Origin: Crocodylus rhombifer
Lineage: Eukaryota; Chordata; Crocodylia; Crocodylidae
Reading direction: 5' to 3'
DNA length: 64,000 nt
NCBI GenBank assembly: GCA_038503035.1
Contig: JAVSML010024323.1
Location: forward strand, 124,001 to 188,000
Shown: piece after piece, positions 35,591-48,272 of the stretch
Numbering within the stretch: position 1 is the first letter of the stretch
Layout of the letters: each line of letters starts with the position of its first letter
Notes under the pieces: generated by a model
Seen by the model: only the letters and a program-made list of their open reading frames with translations
Told to the model about the DNA's origin: nothing
The model's database searches: none
Made by a program: the position numbers and the translations under genes

Positions 35591-36290
35591 TATACTCTGC
35601 TATACTCTGGTAGAAATATAGGAAGTTTTGTGACTTCATATAGACCTTCTTGTGTTGTTAATTGATTCCCTCTATTACAGTTTTGTTTGTTAAATTCAGT
35701 GGAAACAGCCAGGTCTTAACCAGTTTGGAGCTGAAGCCATGTTTTCTATCCCAAGCCCTGTTTCCCCCCCACCCTTTTAAAGAAAAAAAAAAAATCAGGA
35801 TACTAAGTGAATTGTCCCATGAAATTTATCTGTCTTGCTTGTTTGCAATGAAATTCACACTGAAGAAGCTTCAAGGGATTTGTTATACAATACTTTGCTC
35901 AGGGCTCTTGGGGTGTGAACAAGCATTAGTTTAAGTTGCCCACACCTAGACTGGGAGTGGTGCCTGCAGTAGTTTGCTGCTCATGGGAGTTCTGTGTGCA
36001 GCCATCTGCTGTTCCCAGGAAACATGTGGGGAGTCTGAGGTAAGTAACTCAGGATGGCAGGAGGGGCAGGCAGCATAGGGCTAATGGGTACAGTGAGAGA
36101 GTTGGTGGGAAGGTGCCCACTAGTAGAGGTGGGGGTCAAGGGTCTAAAACCAGACCATTCCTGCTGGTGGCAGGAATAGATCAGCCCTGAGGGTGGGGTG
36201 AACAGCTGGGCTTTTCCAACCCTGAGACTTCACTGAAAATGCTTGCAAGTGTTCATGAGCTGGGTTAACCCTTTTTAGAGTGTTAGCCCA
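35591..36290. other. Unclassified DNA
   Basis: Contains a poly-A-like run near 35,783. No gene or clear repeat recognised. Confidence 0.45.
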
Positions 36291-36295
36291 ATCTT

Positions 36296-37380
36296 AATTT
36301 GGCTAAGGACAGAAATGACACAAAGATCAGTTTAAGTGATCAGAAAGTGGTTTAAACTTGTAACAGAACAGACATTCAGTGCACATAAACCAGTTTGAAA
36401 ATGGCTGAAACCAGTCTGAGATAAACCTGGTTTATCAGACTTAAGTGATTTGGCTCAAACTGGTTTATGCAATGTTTATCCCAGACCCCTTGCTGGTTTA
36501 AGATAAACCAGACACCCCCAGCAGCTCAGTGTGCTCTCCGAGCTGGGTGGGGCTTTCTGCTTCACAGCAGAGCTGGCCCCACCCCACTCCCTTGCTCCCT
36601 AGCCAGAGCTCTGGCAGAGGCTGCAGGCACAGCAGGGTCTGCCTGGCTTTCCCCCTGCCCCACCCCACCTCGCTGCTCAAGCAGGGATCCCCCCTCCCAT
36701 CTCCTACAGCATGGACCCCAGCCCCACAGACCCTAGGCATGTGGTATGCTAGCTAATGCTGAGAGGTGTCCATATGTATGTGTCTAACTTCAGTGGGACA
36801 GGCAGACAGGACAATGCCCACTTAATGCTTTTTGAAGCCAATCAACAGATCAGCTGGTAAGGTACTTCCTTCCTTCCCTGGAAAGAGATGTTTAAGAACC
36901 GCTGAGAGAGGCTATTGTTTTGCTGATGGGGTGATAAACACTGTTATCAGCCCCCTGCTTGCTCACCTGTCAGTTTGCTGCTGACAGTATAAAGAAGCAG
37001 GGAGGGAGATTGAAAAGTTCTGTATCATCAGCAAATGCATGTACTACAGACACCCCTCCCTTGCCTCAGAGTGCAAGCCTGGAGTCTGATAACACTCCTG
37101 TCCCTTGAGCAGAGAAAAGCCTGGGATGCTGCAGACAGACCTCTCTAATCAGAGAGTCCTGCTGAGGCCTGGCCACACCCACTTGGCTCAGCACTGTGGA
37201 ATGGATAGGAAGGCTGCTCTAGTGCCCCCTGGCTTCTAGCCTGAGCCACTGTAAGCATGTGCCTGCATGTCTCGGATGTCTGTACAGTTACAAACCAATT
37301 TAGCCTAGCCAGGTTAGACTAACCTGCAAAGACTGAATCAATTCAGGCTTAGGCTTTTTGAATGTCTGTCCCTAGCCTTT
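36296..37380 (-). mobile_element. Family A element, reverse orientation, GC-rich core
   Basis: The left edge GGCTAAGGACAGAAATG and the right edge TTTTTGAATGTCTGTCCCTAGCC are inverted repeats of each other and match the 6.0 kb copy in reverse. The 200-bp module next to the left edge aligns with 6300-6493 reversed (GGACAGAAATG, TGATCAGAAAGTGG, ACAGAACAGACATTCAGTG). The module at the right edge contains the reverse of CAAAAAGCCTGAGCC. Between them is about 750 bp, GC-rich on the left side, that has no counterpart in the compact copy. No transposase frame seen. Confidence 0.6.
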
Positions 37381-37479
37381 AAGATAGTTCACCTATATAG
37401 GTGAACTAACTTAAATTGGGCAAGTCATTTTTTAGGCAATTTAAGCACTCTGCATGCCTGTATTATTGTACATTTAGAT

Positions 37480-38275
37480 TGATCTAACGTCTGTACGTGC
37501 TCTTAATTATCTGTACAGCAGGACGGGAGCCGTAGGGTCGCTGTGCTGCCCCTGGGTCCCCTCTCTGTACCGTGCCAAGAGTACTCCAAGCACCCTCAGA
37601 ATCTCACCCGCCACGTCTTTGATGTTCTAAATCATAGGGAGGCTGCCCTTTGTCCTCTTGGCTACCGTTCCTGCAGTATGCTGAACCAGTGTTCGGTACG
37701 GGTGTTCAGGTACACCCCCGCCTCATGGGCTATGCGTGGCTCCAACCACCCCTGTACCACGCCCCAAGCCTCACTGATGGGTTGGATGTTAATCTGTCTC
37801 TTTTGCCCACTTTCTTGCTGGGGCCTTCTAGCGGCCTGCGCCCAGGGCTGGGGCTCCCACACTATCATGGTTCCCCTATGAGGCCTCCTCCATCCCCTTA
37901 TAGCCTTACCCAGTATAAACAACAAATACAAAACACAAGCCTCTGCCTCATAACTTAAATTCAGCTGTCATGGCTGAAACATCCTCTGAGCCACACCACA
38001 AGTGCCCCCTCTCTCACCCGTATCAGCAGCTGCACCCACATTCAGACTTTTCCCTTACTTCACTCAGGGCAGAGCTCTTTCTCCTTTGGTCACAGGCAGG
38101 GCCCTCCCTGGCCTCTGCCTGTGGTTTATATAAGAGCCAGACCCTGCCCCTTTCCTGTCAGCTGACCACGCAGGTGTTGGCTACTTGCTTCCCCTGGCTG
38201 CCCGGGCAACTGGCACCTGGGTGGCCGTTCCTACTCTTCAAGTAACAGGCACCTTAGTGCCCTGCTACAATTGAA
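37480..38275. other. GC-rich unclassified segment
   Basis: About 0.8 kb of GC-rich sequence between AT-rich flanks. On the minus strand a frame (37,931-37,662) and a stretch after it in a second frame (about 37,640-37,520) read as protein-like text (for example EAWGVVQGWLEPRIAHEAG and DVAGEILRVLGVLLARYREG), which could be a decayed transposon-encoded protein. I do not recognise the family. TATATAA near 38,131 is a promoter-like word. Confidence 0.25.
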
Positions 38276-38279
38276 CTAA

Positions 38280-39750
38280 GCTTAGATTAATACTACCTTC
38301 ATTTTCTCCAAACAGAAGGCTTCCCTTTTTTTTTTATCCTGTGCTGAGTTTGCAAAAATGCTTATTTACAATTCAGCTAAAATTCAAACCAATTCAAAAT
38401 TGCCTACAGACTATATACTTGTATCAATAATGTATCACTGTAAGTGTTAAGGAAGAGGGAGCTGTATGATATAAAGAGAGATAAAAGAACTCACCTAATT
38501 TTGTGCAATTCTCAGAAAATAATTGTTAATATCTGATGATAAAAAATGAAGAGCCAGATTTTCATGAATCCGAATCTTATTACTTTTAAAGAGGAATTGT
38601 GTGCCTAGTTTCAGTAGGTGTTCTTGAAACCACTTAAATCTTTAACATCATACTTAAGAATCTAATAAAATAGTGTGTTTTTCATTAGCCTACAGAGCAA
38701 GCTTTGAGCCTGTTTTAAAAGGATATTGGGCAGATTGGAAAACTGACACAAATCAAGATAGTGCTCTTAGTGTCCAGAAGTTATGGTATCATAGAAGGCA
38801 AGTGGCCATGTCAGCAGGTTTTCAGGTATTAGCCTGCATGTGGAGAAAAAATATTACATTGCAGGACACCAGAGACAGCTGTGAATGTTTTCCTTAGTAT
38901 GAGGTAAGGACAACTGAAGAAAATGGATGAGATTTTTCTTCATTTCTGTCAAAGTCCATGCACAAAGAAAACATTTCAGTTTTGAACAGGGTATGAAACA
39001 ACCTGTCTAAAACAGACAAGTCTGACTTCAAAAAAATCAGGTTTAGGATGGCAGGGACTACTGCTGCTATCCATAAGGAATGATTCTGTGGAGTGGGTGA
39101 GTTACATTTGAAATGACAGGACAAGATAAATCTAGTTGTATTGCACCCACTTCTACTGGCTCACAGAATATTAAGTCTTAGAGCAATGTTTTTCTCTGCT
39201 CTTGCTACAGTTGGTCTAAAATGAACCCTTCTATGACCAAATATTTAAAGGAAAGGGCTGGGAGAGGAAATAATTCTGCTGATGAATAACACACTTGTTT
39301 TGCAGCTCTAGTGATCTTAATTAAAATTCCTCTCTCATGAATGAGTTAATTATTTTACTTTTGAGGCAAAAAATAAACCCTGGGCCTTAAGATTTCTAAG
39401 GCAAGGAACCCTTATTTCAGGGTTAATAGAAGGTATATGCATAAAATAAATTCCCCACACACATCAAGAAGACAGCAGACTCCAAAATGAGCCTTTTAGG
39501 GATAGTTAGTTAGTTCCTTGTTGAATAGATTTTCCTGCTATTAAGTTTAAGTCTCTCCTATAAAACCAGTTGTTTCATTATAGCTGGACTTTGTGCTGAG
39601 AGTATACCAGGCATTTTGTATATTATTAATAGTAGTCCACATCCAGATGCCAACAGCTAAAAACGAAGTTTTTGCAGCTCAAGGAAATGTCCACAATGAA
39701 CAAAAGTGTTAGACTGAATGACCTCTATTTCTCTAGGGGAATGAATCATC
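38280..39750. other. AT-rich DNA, nothing recognised
   Basis: No supportable gene or repeat in about 1.5 kb. Confidence 0.45.
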
Positions 39751-39755
39751 CAGGC

Positions 39756-39895
39756 CAGGGCTTGGCAATCTACGGCCCATGGGCTGGATTTGGCAGTGAA
39801 GGAGAGGGGGTGGGAATCGGCAGCTGCTACCGACGAGTGAAGCAGTAACATATTGATAATTTGGCCTGCTATTGCTAAAGAGTTAGCTGAGAACT
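39756..39895 (+). mobile_element. hAT-like short element or end fragment
   Basis: CAGGGCTTGGCAATCTACGG followed by CCCATGGGCTGGAT matches the usual terminal pattern of vertebrate hAT (Charlie-type) elements. A degenerate inverted counterpart (GTTAGCTGAGAACTACCTGG) lies near 39,880. No clear 8-bp target duplication. Confidence 0.4.
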
Positions 39896-39899
39896 ACCT

Positions 39900-40680
39900 G
39901 GTAGTGCAATAAAATTCACATGGGAGAGCTAGATGGAGAGGTTATACCTCCCCCCCCCACTGGCTATGTTCTTTAAAAAATAGCCTGTGATGTTGGAGGT
40001 GGAAAAATTGTTTAAACTCCCATTTATTTGCCTCTTACTGGCTGTTTTTTTCTGAGAGATGCTCATAGATCTGTGCACAACCTGAGGAATGAGATGTTTC
40101 ACAGTTCTCTGAAATAGTGGAACTTTTTAAAGGATACCCTTAACAAGACTGGAAGAATACTTCAGCTCTGGGGCAGAAATAAGAGAACTTACTGAGCTAA
40201 GTATTTCAAATAACTGGGATAAAAAAAAAGTAAATCTTCAAAAATAAATCTTTCAGGTAAGCTGAGATTGCAAGAAAAAAGCACCTGCTTTATCAGTGAA
40301 GTGTGCTTGCTGTTTTGCACCTTAAGGATCCAAATGGCAGGAGACTGACTTCTATTATGACCCTTGTTTCTCTCTGTTTGCTTGCTGTGATTTCAGGTGA
40401 ACCAAGGGCATAAGAAAAGATCATAAAGTTCTCTGGCTCCTTCATCTCCCTTCCATGTATTTTATATGGATGTGGGATCTCTGCGAGGCTGGACTTCTGA
40501 AGGGTTTTATTTTCCAGTTGAGTTAGTGGGGGATAATTACAGAATAATACCTATAATGAAAAGCTTATTGCTGGAGGTGGTAGAATGATTCTATTGGGAA
40601 AACCCATATTATTTCCATGACTGTAGTGCCTTGAGGCCCCAAGCAGATCTATACACAGTAAGAGACAGATCCTGTCCTAA
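39900..40680. other. AT-rich DNA, nothing recognised
   Basis: No feature seen. Confidence 0.45.
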
Positions 40681-40689
40681 GAAAGTTGC

Positions 40690-40860
40690 AGTAAAGGCTG
40701 AGAGAGAGGAGAAAAAGCCTCATTTTGTAGATGGACAACCTAGACATTGGGATGAAGAAACTTGTCCCAGGTCACAAAAGGAATCTGTGGTAAACATGGG
40801 AATTGAATTCATATTTCCAGAACTTCAGAATAGCTCCTTAAACCTAAGACCCTTCTTCTC
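40690..40860 (-). repeat. MIR-like SINE relic, reverse
   Basis: CTCATTTTGTAGATGG, GAAACTTGTCCCAGGTCACA and GGGAATTGAATTC occur in the order of a reverse-strand MIR. Diverged. Confidence 0.45.
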
Positions 40861-40869
40861 CGTAGGAAA

Positions 40870-42900
40870 TATTAGAACTAGGTTAGCTCCTCCACTTCCT
40901 TATTCTTCAATGGAAAGGGGATGAGTTTGTATAGCAGTACATACTACCTTTGCTAGCTTCTTCTTAACAAAAGGAACAGAGAAAATTCTGAATGTAACGT
41001 TAAAGGAGGATTAGAATAGCTAATTTATGTTCCTACGTTTTTTCATTGTGGACTGTCAATTAGAGAGACCGAGCAGAGATATTGAGGAGAATTAAAACAC
41101 ATTGGATAAAAATACAAGAAAATCACTTAAACTGCATGTGTAGAAATGATCTATCATAAAGGAAATGACAATGACAATCTGTTATGTGTACAAAATAGAC
41201 TCACATATGGGTTTTTTTCACTGTAAGTTCCTGTCTGTTAATTGAATTTAAGGCTTTAATGTAGGCAGATATAGAATTAGGCCCAATGAAATTCCCTTCG
41301 ACCCCTAGGAACTTCAGTAATCTATAGCAGAGAACAACCTGGCTTTGTGTTTAAGACAAGCTCCTTTTAACTTTAATTTCTCCCCCTTTTTAAAATCAAA
41401 ATGCTCCTCTGGCTATTGATTTCTGGCTGTATATAGCTTTCTCTGTACACAAATTCCCACCCTGTTTTATGTAGGTAATAAGTAATGTGTTGTTTTTTTT
41501 TCTTTTTAAGGTTTTATTGAAGACTTAATTCTTTAACATAAAAAGCCTGTAACAAACCCTAAGTTAGTTAGTTTTTTGACTTTGGGCTTTGGATGAGACC
41601 TTGATTACATTACAAAAACAAAAAAATGCTGTTTGTCAAAAGGTATAGAAATGTGTAACAGATGATTAACCAGTAGAGAAGAATTTGAAAGGAAAAAAAC
41701 AAAGGATTTGTCAAATTCCTCAACCCTAAACCTTTTCATTAAAAATATCAGGTGATTCTAATCCTCTATTTTCACCTTGATACACTTCTATATTTTCAAT
41801 TCTAAATGCAACCCTTGGAGGAAAATGCAGAAATAATGCAAGGAAAGCTCTTTTCTTGTACTGGTCCAGGTAGGAATAGAAAAAAAACATGTTGTTATAG
41901 AGCAATACCAGTTATGACAAGCTTGGGAGAGTATATGAAGATGAAATTCACCTTAATATTATTTGTGCTTCTACAGTTTGGTGGTAAGCACAGCATAAGC
42001 CAGATTTTCAAGGGGTTCTCACCCAGTCACACTAAGAACTGAAATTCTCTGGCTCTGCTATCTAGGTCCAGCTGAATCCTTCCTTCTGGCCTTGAAACTG
42101 ATCATTTCAGGAGACTGCCAAATCCAGGCAACAGAAATTTTTGGGGATGTATACATAGATGAGAACAGAAGAAGCCCAGCAGTAACAGACACAGAACACC
42201 AATGAGAGAAATCCCTGTCCAGCCGTGGGTGCTTTGTTGCCAGGCTTTCCCCACAGCACTTGGGTAAGAAGGGGTAATATTTTCCACTATCTCAGCTCAC
42301 ATCCTGTTGTGAGGGCTTTATACCATGAGGTGCTTGCAGCTCTGACTGCCCCTATAGCTTGTAACAAAAGATATCAGTTTCTATTTTCATTTACCTTTTC
42401 TGTGTTGGAAATAGAATGAAAACACAGGTTCTCTCTTTAGTAAAAGGTCTCATTTCCAGTACAACGTATCAGAGTGTCTCCAGGGAATTTTCCCTTCCCC
42501 TTGATGTGTGCAAATACTTTCATAGGTATAGGAGGGAGCTGCTTCAGTGTTTTAACAATTCCCTACAATCCATAGAACATCTGCTATTTTTTCACTAAAA
42601 ACAAACTGACCTATACCTCAAAAAACCCCTCAACCACTGGGAAATCTGAGCACCACTTCTTTGCTGGTAACAAAACATCAGCTACAGGGCTTTATAGGAA
42701 CCATCTTCAACAAGGTTCATATGGAAGGATTACAGTTAATTCCACCTCTTAAAAAATCTATGTGGAGTTGTTATATTCAGTTAGGGTTAAGTTGAATATT
42801 TGCTTCTAGCCTTCTATAAGAGTTGGCCCACAGCTACCACAGCTACCTCTACTGGAGGCTATGACTTGATGCTCCTGCTATAACACTGAGTAAAGGGGGC
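40870..42900. other. AT-rich DNA, nothing recognised
   Basis: About 2 kb with no supportable gene or repeat. Open frames of 60-80 codons lack motifs. Confidence 0.45.
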
Positions 42901-42949
42901 AATTGCTGTAGCTCAGACAGTAGAAATTCAAAATTTAAGAACCAAAACC

Positions 42950-43255
42950 CCTGGGTTAGATCATTTCCATGTTTCAGGCTTATAGGTTATATCCCTGTAG
43001 GTCCAAGGACATAGACAGACAATGTCCTTTGGGTAAATCTGGTATTTTTTTAAGATCAATTAAAATAGTTGGAAAAACTCTTCTTTGCAAGATTTTGGGT
43101 ACAAAAAACATTTGCACTAACACTGCAGATGCTTCCTCAGCCTGACGAAGGGTGTTTGTTTGCAAAAGTTTGCAAAGAAAATTTTTTCCAACTAGTTTAG
43201 TCTAATAAAAGATCGTAGATTTACCCAAAGAACATTGTCTGCCTGGGTTAGATCA
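42950..43255 (+). mobile_element. Penelope-like insertion with target duplication
   Basis: The 14-bp word CCTGGGTTAGATCA occurs exactly at 42,950-42,963 and 43,242-43,255, bracketing 278 bp. Inside, 43,013-43,100 and 43,160-43,241 are long imperfect inverted copies (both hold TTTACCCAAAG, ACATTGTCT and TTCCAACTA in opposite orientation). Near 43,141 is CCTGACGAAGGGTG, then a CAAAAG. This fits the CTGANGA - stem II - GAAA core of hammerhead-like ribozymes known from Penelope-like retroelement ends, with the second half of stem II decayed. No reverse transcriptase is present. The family name is from memory of the motif. Confidence 0.55.
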
Positions 43256-46200
43256 CTGCTTCCAACAAGCCATTCAGAGACAGTTCTTTATCAGGGCATT
43301 CCTTTTAAGGCTCATCTGAAAAAGTGTAAACCATCTACTACCATGATGTGACATCTACACTTCCCTGACTCAGGAAAAGCACCATTTAGAGAGGAGACAT
43401 CACCAGCTCCTGATCCTACTTAGTCTATCATATCTAGTCTGAAGGACCACGGCAACAGAGAATTTGTTGAGAAGACACTGCCAGCAGGTTTTAGACTATA
43501 TGTGTTGTCTACTGTAAATCTGAATCCTAAAAACATGCATGTAAGAGAAAAAGGGACCTTACCACATCTAGATATTTGTAATGTATCAGTCTTGCAAATC
43601 ATCATGAAAACCGTTTTGCCTCTGAGGGCTCAATTGGAAAAAAATACAAACTACTAAAATACACTCAAGGAAAAAAAAGAACAGAAAAAGATTATTTTCA
43701 TTATATGGATGGGCAAGATTAAAATTCAAAATGTGCACTAACAGAACCCAAAAAGATACCTAAATTAGTTGGAAAATTGTTTTTACTTTACACAGACATA
43801 GACAAAGATATATATATATATATATATATAAACTCATTGTAAAGAAAACTGATATTTCAGGATTAATAAAAAATATCACCTTATTGTAAAAGTCATATGC
43901 AGGGCTTCAAAGAGTCTTTTGGAAAAGATTTACTATAAATTACACCCTGCTTCATACATAAGCTTCATAAATGAAGTATAGGATTTTAAGAGACATTTTC
44001 TCTTTCTTTTGTCAGGTCTGGAGTCATTAAACAGAGATTAGCTGGATAAATAGAGGAAGTGATTTTTAAACTGTTTGCAAACTTAATGTGAAGAGCCCAG
44101 CCTTGCAAATTATCACGTCTAATCAGAGATGCATGCTTCACTGCTTCAGTAATTGTACTAGTATTAGTCAAATTCTTGTTGTCTCCTCATTAGCCATGAA
44201 AAGGAGACTCAAGATGTATTTCATTAGAGTACCCTGAATATAAATTGTTAGGAGGAGAGTGAGGTGTACTATATACCATCTTCAATATGTAAGGTATAAA
44301 TATTAACAATTTATGTAGACCTTGGATTATTACATTGGATCTATGAATTTAACAACTAATCCCACTTCTCTTTTTAATGTTTATAGTTTCTTCATTTATC
44401 CACTTTGAGGTTAGCTATAAACTACACTTCCACACACCAAAAGGTAATGCCAGAAAAATAAATAAATGAATAAGCATAAGGCAGTGTATTAGGTATTCTT
44501 TATTGCTTTCTTAGACATCAGGTTTCAACTTAATCATAAACTCCTTGTCTTTATTAGTGGCATTAGATAGCTTCCTGACTACTGAAAAATAAACAAAAGT
44601 AATCCAGTTTACAATAGAAATTGCTCAACTTCAGAAATCTAGACTGTAATTCAGCAGATCATTTAAGCACAGATTTAAGTCCTTCCCCATTTGGTAAAGC
44701 ACCCAAGTACATGCTTATTTTTAAGTCAAAAGAACTGTACCACAGGCCTAAACCTAAGAATGTATAGTGAATAAATGGAGGTCTGAAAAATTTTGCTTGA
44801 ATAGGGTTTCTAAGCAGGTTAGCACAGTGGAGTGGAAGTTGCAGTTGTATAAAATAAAACATTTCAGAGAATGTCCATAGAACAAGGGAGAGAAACAAAG
44901 TCATTTTTTCCTATCTATATTGTCATAACTATTTTTATTGGTATGAGTGTAGAACAGTTTAGGGGGTTCATACCATTCAACAATGATGAAGCCATGAAGG
45001 AATTATGTAGGGCATTTCAATTGCATGACAAATAATCCTTTTTACCAGCCCACTCCATCATATATTTCAGAGATACCACACAGTTATAGTAACAGATACT
45101 TTTGTAAATGTGGAATGGGTTTAAAAGGTGGTCACACTTTTTCATACAATTTCTCCTATTGCAACCACATACAGTAGTATCACAAGATCAGATGTACAAG
45201 CTTAACAGTGGGAGAACCCTGTACAAACAACAACTAAGTCCCATTGCTGCTTGTATAAAAGACCTGATAGTGAGAGGAATAACGAGGAACTGGGTTTGGT
45301 GATTCTAAAAGCAAGTCATCTTAGCCAAAAACCTTGCCATTAAGGAGCATCCTGCAGCTGGATACCTGTATTGTATTACAGGTAAGGTCCAAGGCTGTGT
45401 ACTAGACCTTTTGCAGTTGGCAATGGGCCTGTGGCACTTTTCTGTAGGCTAAAGGTGTTAGTTCTTGTCAAATTCCATGCACACCATTAGATTCCACTCA
45501 GTCCCTGTTGGCTAAATTACTCTTCACTTTATTTCCAAACTGCTGTGTAGCTGGACAAAGTAATCCTTGGGTATAAAAAGCACTTTGGGATTCTTCCAAA
45601 ACCTTCCTCTATATGCATGACTCTTGTGGTTTGATTTGAAATTATACTATTGTTTTGTTACAGAAAGACAAACAGAGGAAGAGGTCATTGGTACAATTAT
45701 AAGAACAAAGAGATATAGAGAAGTGGACAGATGTGTAGATGGCACAGAGGTGACTTCAATGCTACCTAGGATTAAACAAAATCAGTAGATTAACCATGCT
45801 TGAAATAAAATAACATCTAATACATGGACATAGGAAGCTCAGCATTGGGGTTGTGATGCTCTTTGCATTTGGTTTCAAAATTAGGAGATCTGCCTCTGCA
45901 AATCCAAAAGCCAAGGGCAAGGTTAAAATGGAGTTAACTGGTGTATAGTGGCTGTCATACCACAGAGGCTTCCACTTTGTTGGATGGAGTCCTTAGTGTG
46001 GTAGCAATGGAGTTTCCAAAGGTCATTTGCACAGCATCTACAATGACTGTGAAGGATGACAACTCTTCCAGATTAGATTAGGATTATCTCTGCAGCAGAA
46101 CAGTGTTTGAAACAGATTACTTCAGTGATGTCCTGAAATAACTTGATAAATATTTTATATTTTCAGCCATTGCTAAAGTTGCCTCTAAGCTACAGAAAGT

Positions 46201-46280
46201 GGAAGAAAACATGCACAATATGTGGATTAACTTTATACAGATGCATTAAAACCCATTCCTAAAATTCAACTCAAATATGG
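43256..46280. other. AT-rich DNA, nothing recognised
   Basis: About 3 kb without a supportable gene. It includes a (TA)n run at about 43,808-43,832. Confidence 0.45.
43808..43832 (+). repeat. (TA)n microsatellite
   Basis: About 12 uninterrupted TA units. Confidence 0.9.
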
Positions 46281-46289
46281 AAATTGTAA

Positions 46290-46425
46290 ACCCATAGGAA
46301 AAATGGCACAAGGAAGTTCACTGAATTACTTAAGATCAAATAGTGATTCAGTAGCAGAGCCAAGACGAGAACCTAGGAGTTCTGGCTCCAAGTTTCCTTA
46401 CTGGATAACACACTGATCCCTGCCA
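46290..46425 (-). repeat. MIR-like SINE relic, reverse
   Basis: GATTCAGTAGCAGAGCCAAG followed by AGAACCTAGGAGTTCTGGCTCC is the reverse-strand MIR core pattern, then GGATAACACACTGATCCC. Confidence 0.5.
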
Positions 46426-46429
46426 GGGA

Positions 46430-47300
46430 GCCTAAGACATAATTCAGTCATTTTAGAGAACAAAGTGATTCTACAGAAAGAGAGAGAGAGAAGGCATGAA
46501 GTAAAGCTCTTCATACTGTTCATTCAGACAGAAAAAAACAAGTCCTCCAGTCTGGAAAAGTTGAAAGTAGGGTGAAGTTTCACAGCGTCAGTATTCTAGC
46601 TAAATTATAGGGACCACTGATCTGATTGAAAATATGGAGGTATTTATGTGATCTGCGAGACTGAGGCTATAATTCCTACCCAGCTATATCTGACATAGAC
46701 ACTAAGCTCAGTGCAACCATATAAATACTCTATTTTCTTTCAATATTCCCAAGCCTCTTTGGACCATAATTATTTACTTGCACTACCCTAGCACCTTGGG
46801 GCCATACCATGGACCTGAACCCTACTGTGCTAGGCCAGGAGCTATAAAATACTTTCTGGTTTTAAATTGTGCATCTCTGAACAATGTTAAACCACTTCAG
46901 CAACCTTTCATACAGAATTAATTAACATAAAAAACAGCCTCCACAATGCAGCAGAGCCCTAAAGTGGTTTCTGGAATTTAATTAGGCTAACCTCCTTTTC
47001 CCTGCATCGGTACTACTCTATAATAAGTGCAAATCATTATTAATTCCTTTGGTGTTCTCTGTAATAACATTAATCACGATGAACTCTTTTGGTAGTAATG
47101 TGTATGTAATATGTAATTCCATAATAATTTAGCATTGCTTAATGTTAACTTGAAATTAATCTATAAAATATACTATTTGTTATTACATGCTATACATTTA
47201 TAAAATAATATTTTATATTTATTAGTATTAAAATTCTTTGCCTGAAAAAATATGTTGGCTACTGACTACATAGAGTTCATTGGTACATGTGAGGGAGATT
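46430..47300. other. AT-rich DNA with a small old repeat tail
   Basis: Near 46,790-46,850 a CACCTTGGGGCC...GTGCTAGGCCAGGAGC stretch belongs to the same old family as 12.24 kb. A GA run lies near 46,480. Otherwise nothing recognised. Confidence 0.4.
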
Positions 47301-47570
47301 ACCATTACTTATTTATATAGCAACTTTTATCCCTAAGTGCTTTACGGACACTATTAGTTGACCTGACTAAGTACCAAAGGGCTATGCTGGCAGGGAAGCA
47401 CAACAGCCATTGTCATTTACCAGCAGTTATGTGAACAGAGTTCACGATTCCATGACTCAGGCTGTTTTGCACAGATTGCATAATGAGGTTTGAGGATACA
47501 AAGTAATGTGACTTGTCCAAGTCCATGACAAGAAAAAAACAGGTAGAAAGGATTTAAGCTAAAGTTAGGG
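47300..47570 (-). repeat. MIR or CORE-SINE-like relic, reverse
   Basis: TTATTTATATAGCAACTTTTATCC...AAGTGCTTTACG and, further on, GTGACTTGTCCAAGTCCATGAC fit an ancient amniote SINE in reverse orientation. Diverged. Confidence 0.35.
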
Positions 47571-47574
47571 TACG

Positions 47575-48265
47575 CTCCAGAGATATAACTAGGCACTTCT
47601 GCACCCTGTGCAGCACTGGGGGCAGCACCTGGGCCAGCAGGTAGCAGCTGCTGGTTTTGTCCCTGCTACAATTTAGGGCTGGGGCTAGTGCCCTGGTTAG
47701 GACTGGGGCTGGTGCCTTAGTTCATTTTTTTGCTCTAACAACAAACTAGCACTTGCCAAAAGCATCTTTAGGCATTCACTTCTACATCCCATTAGAAAAA
47801 TGAAATATCTAAATGGAACTTCCAGCTCATGGGATTGTTTGGCACTGGCTCTAAATGAAGAAAACTGTAGTGGCCCTTTCCTGCAACATTTCTGCTTTTC
47901 TTGATAGTCTTCATGTATTCACAAGGCCAAATGGGACATAATTTGTAAACTGTCTGATATAACATAGCTTGATACAAAATGAAGGAACATATAGTCAACC
48001 ATAACTCAGAGAGAATTACCTATTTAATACATTTTGCTTATTTTCCAATGCACTAATCTATGATTTTCTCAAATTAGTCACTATTCCAAAATGTTCAAAC
48101 TAAATAAACATTGGCAAATTATTCATGGTTCTGTAGATTGTTCATGAGATACATATTGCCAGTAGTTGATAGTTCACACAGTGGCGATGGTGCTTAGTTT
48201 TGATTAGAAGCCTGAATTGAATTCTATTGCTATATATTGGGTCAAATTTTGTTGAAACTGGTAGG
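47575..48265. other. AT-rich DNA, nothing recognised
   Basis: No feature seen apart from a short GC-rich patch at 47,600-47,720. Confidence 0.4.
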
Positions 48266-48272
48266 TTTCAAC

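Noticed and set aside
42905..42975. tRNA gene
   Set aside because: TAGCTCAGACAG resembles an A box, but the stretch cannot form a cloverleaf and the B-box-like GGGTTAGATC is imperfect. At best it is an old tRNA-derived SINE piece.
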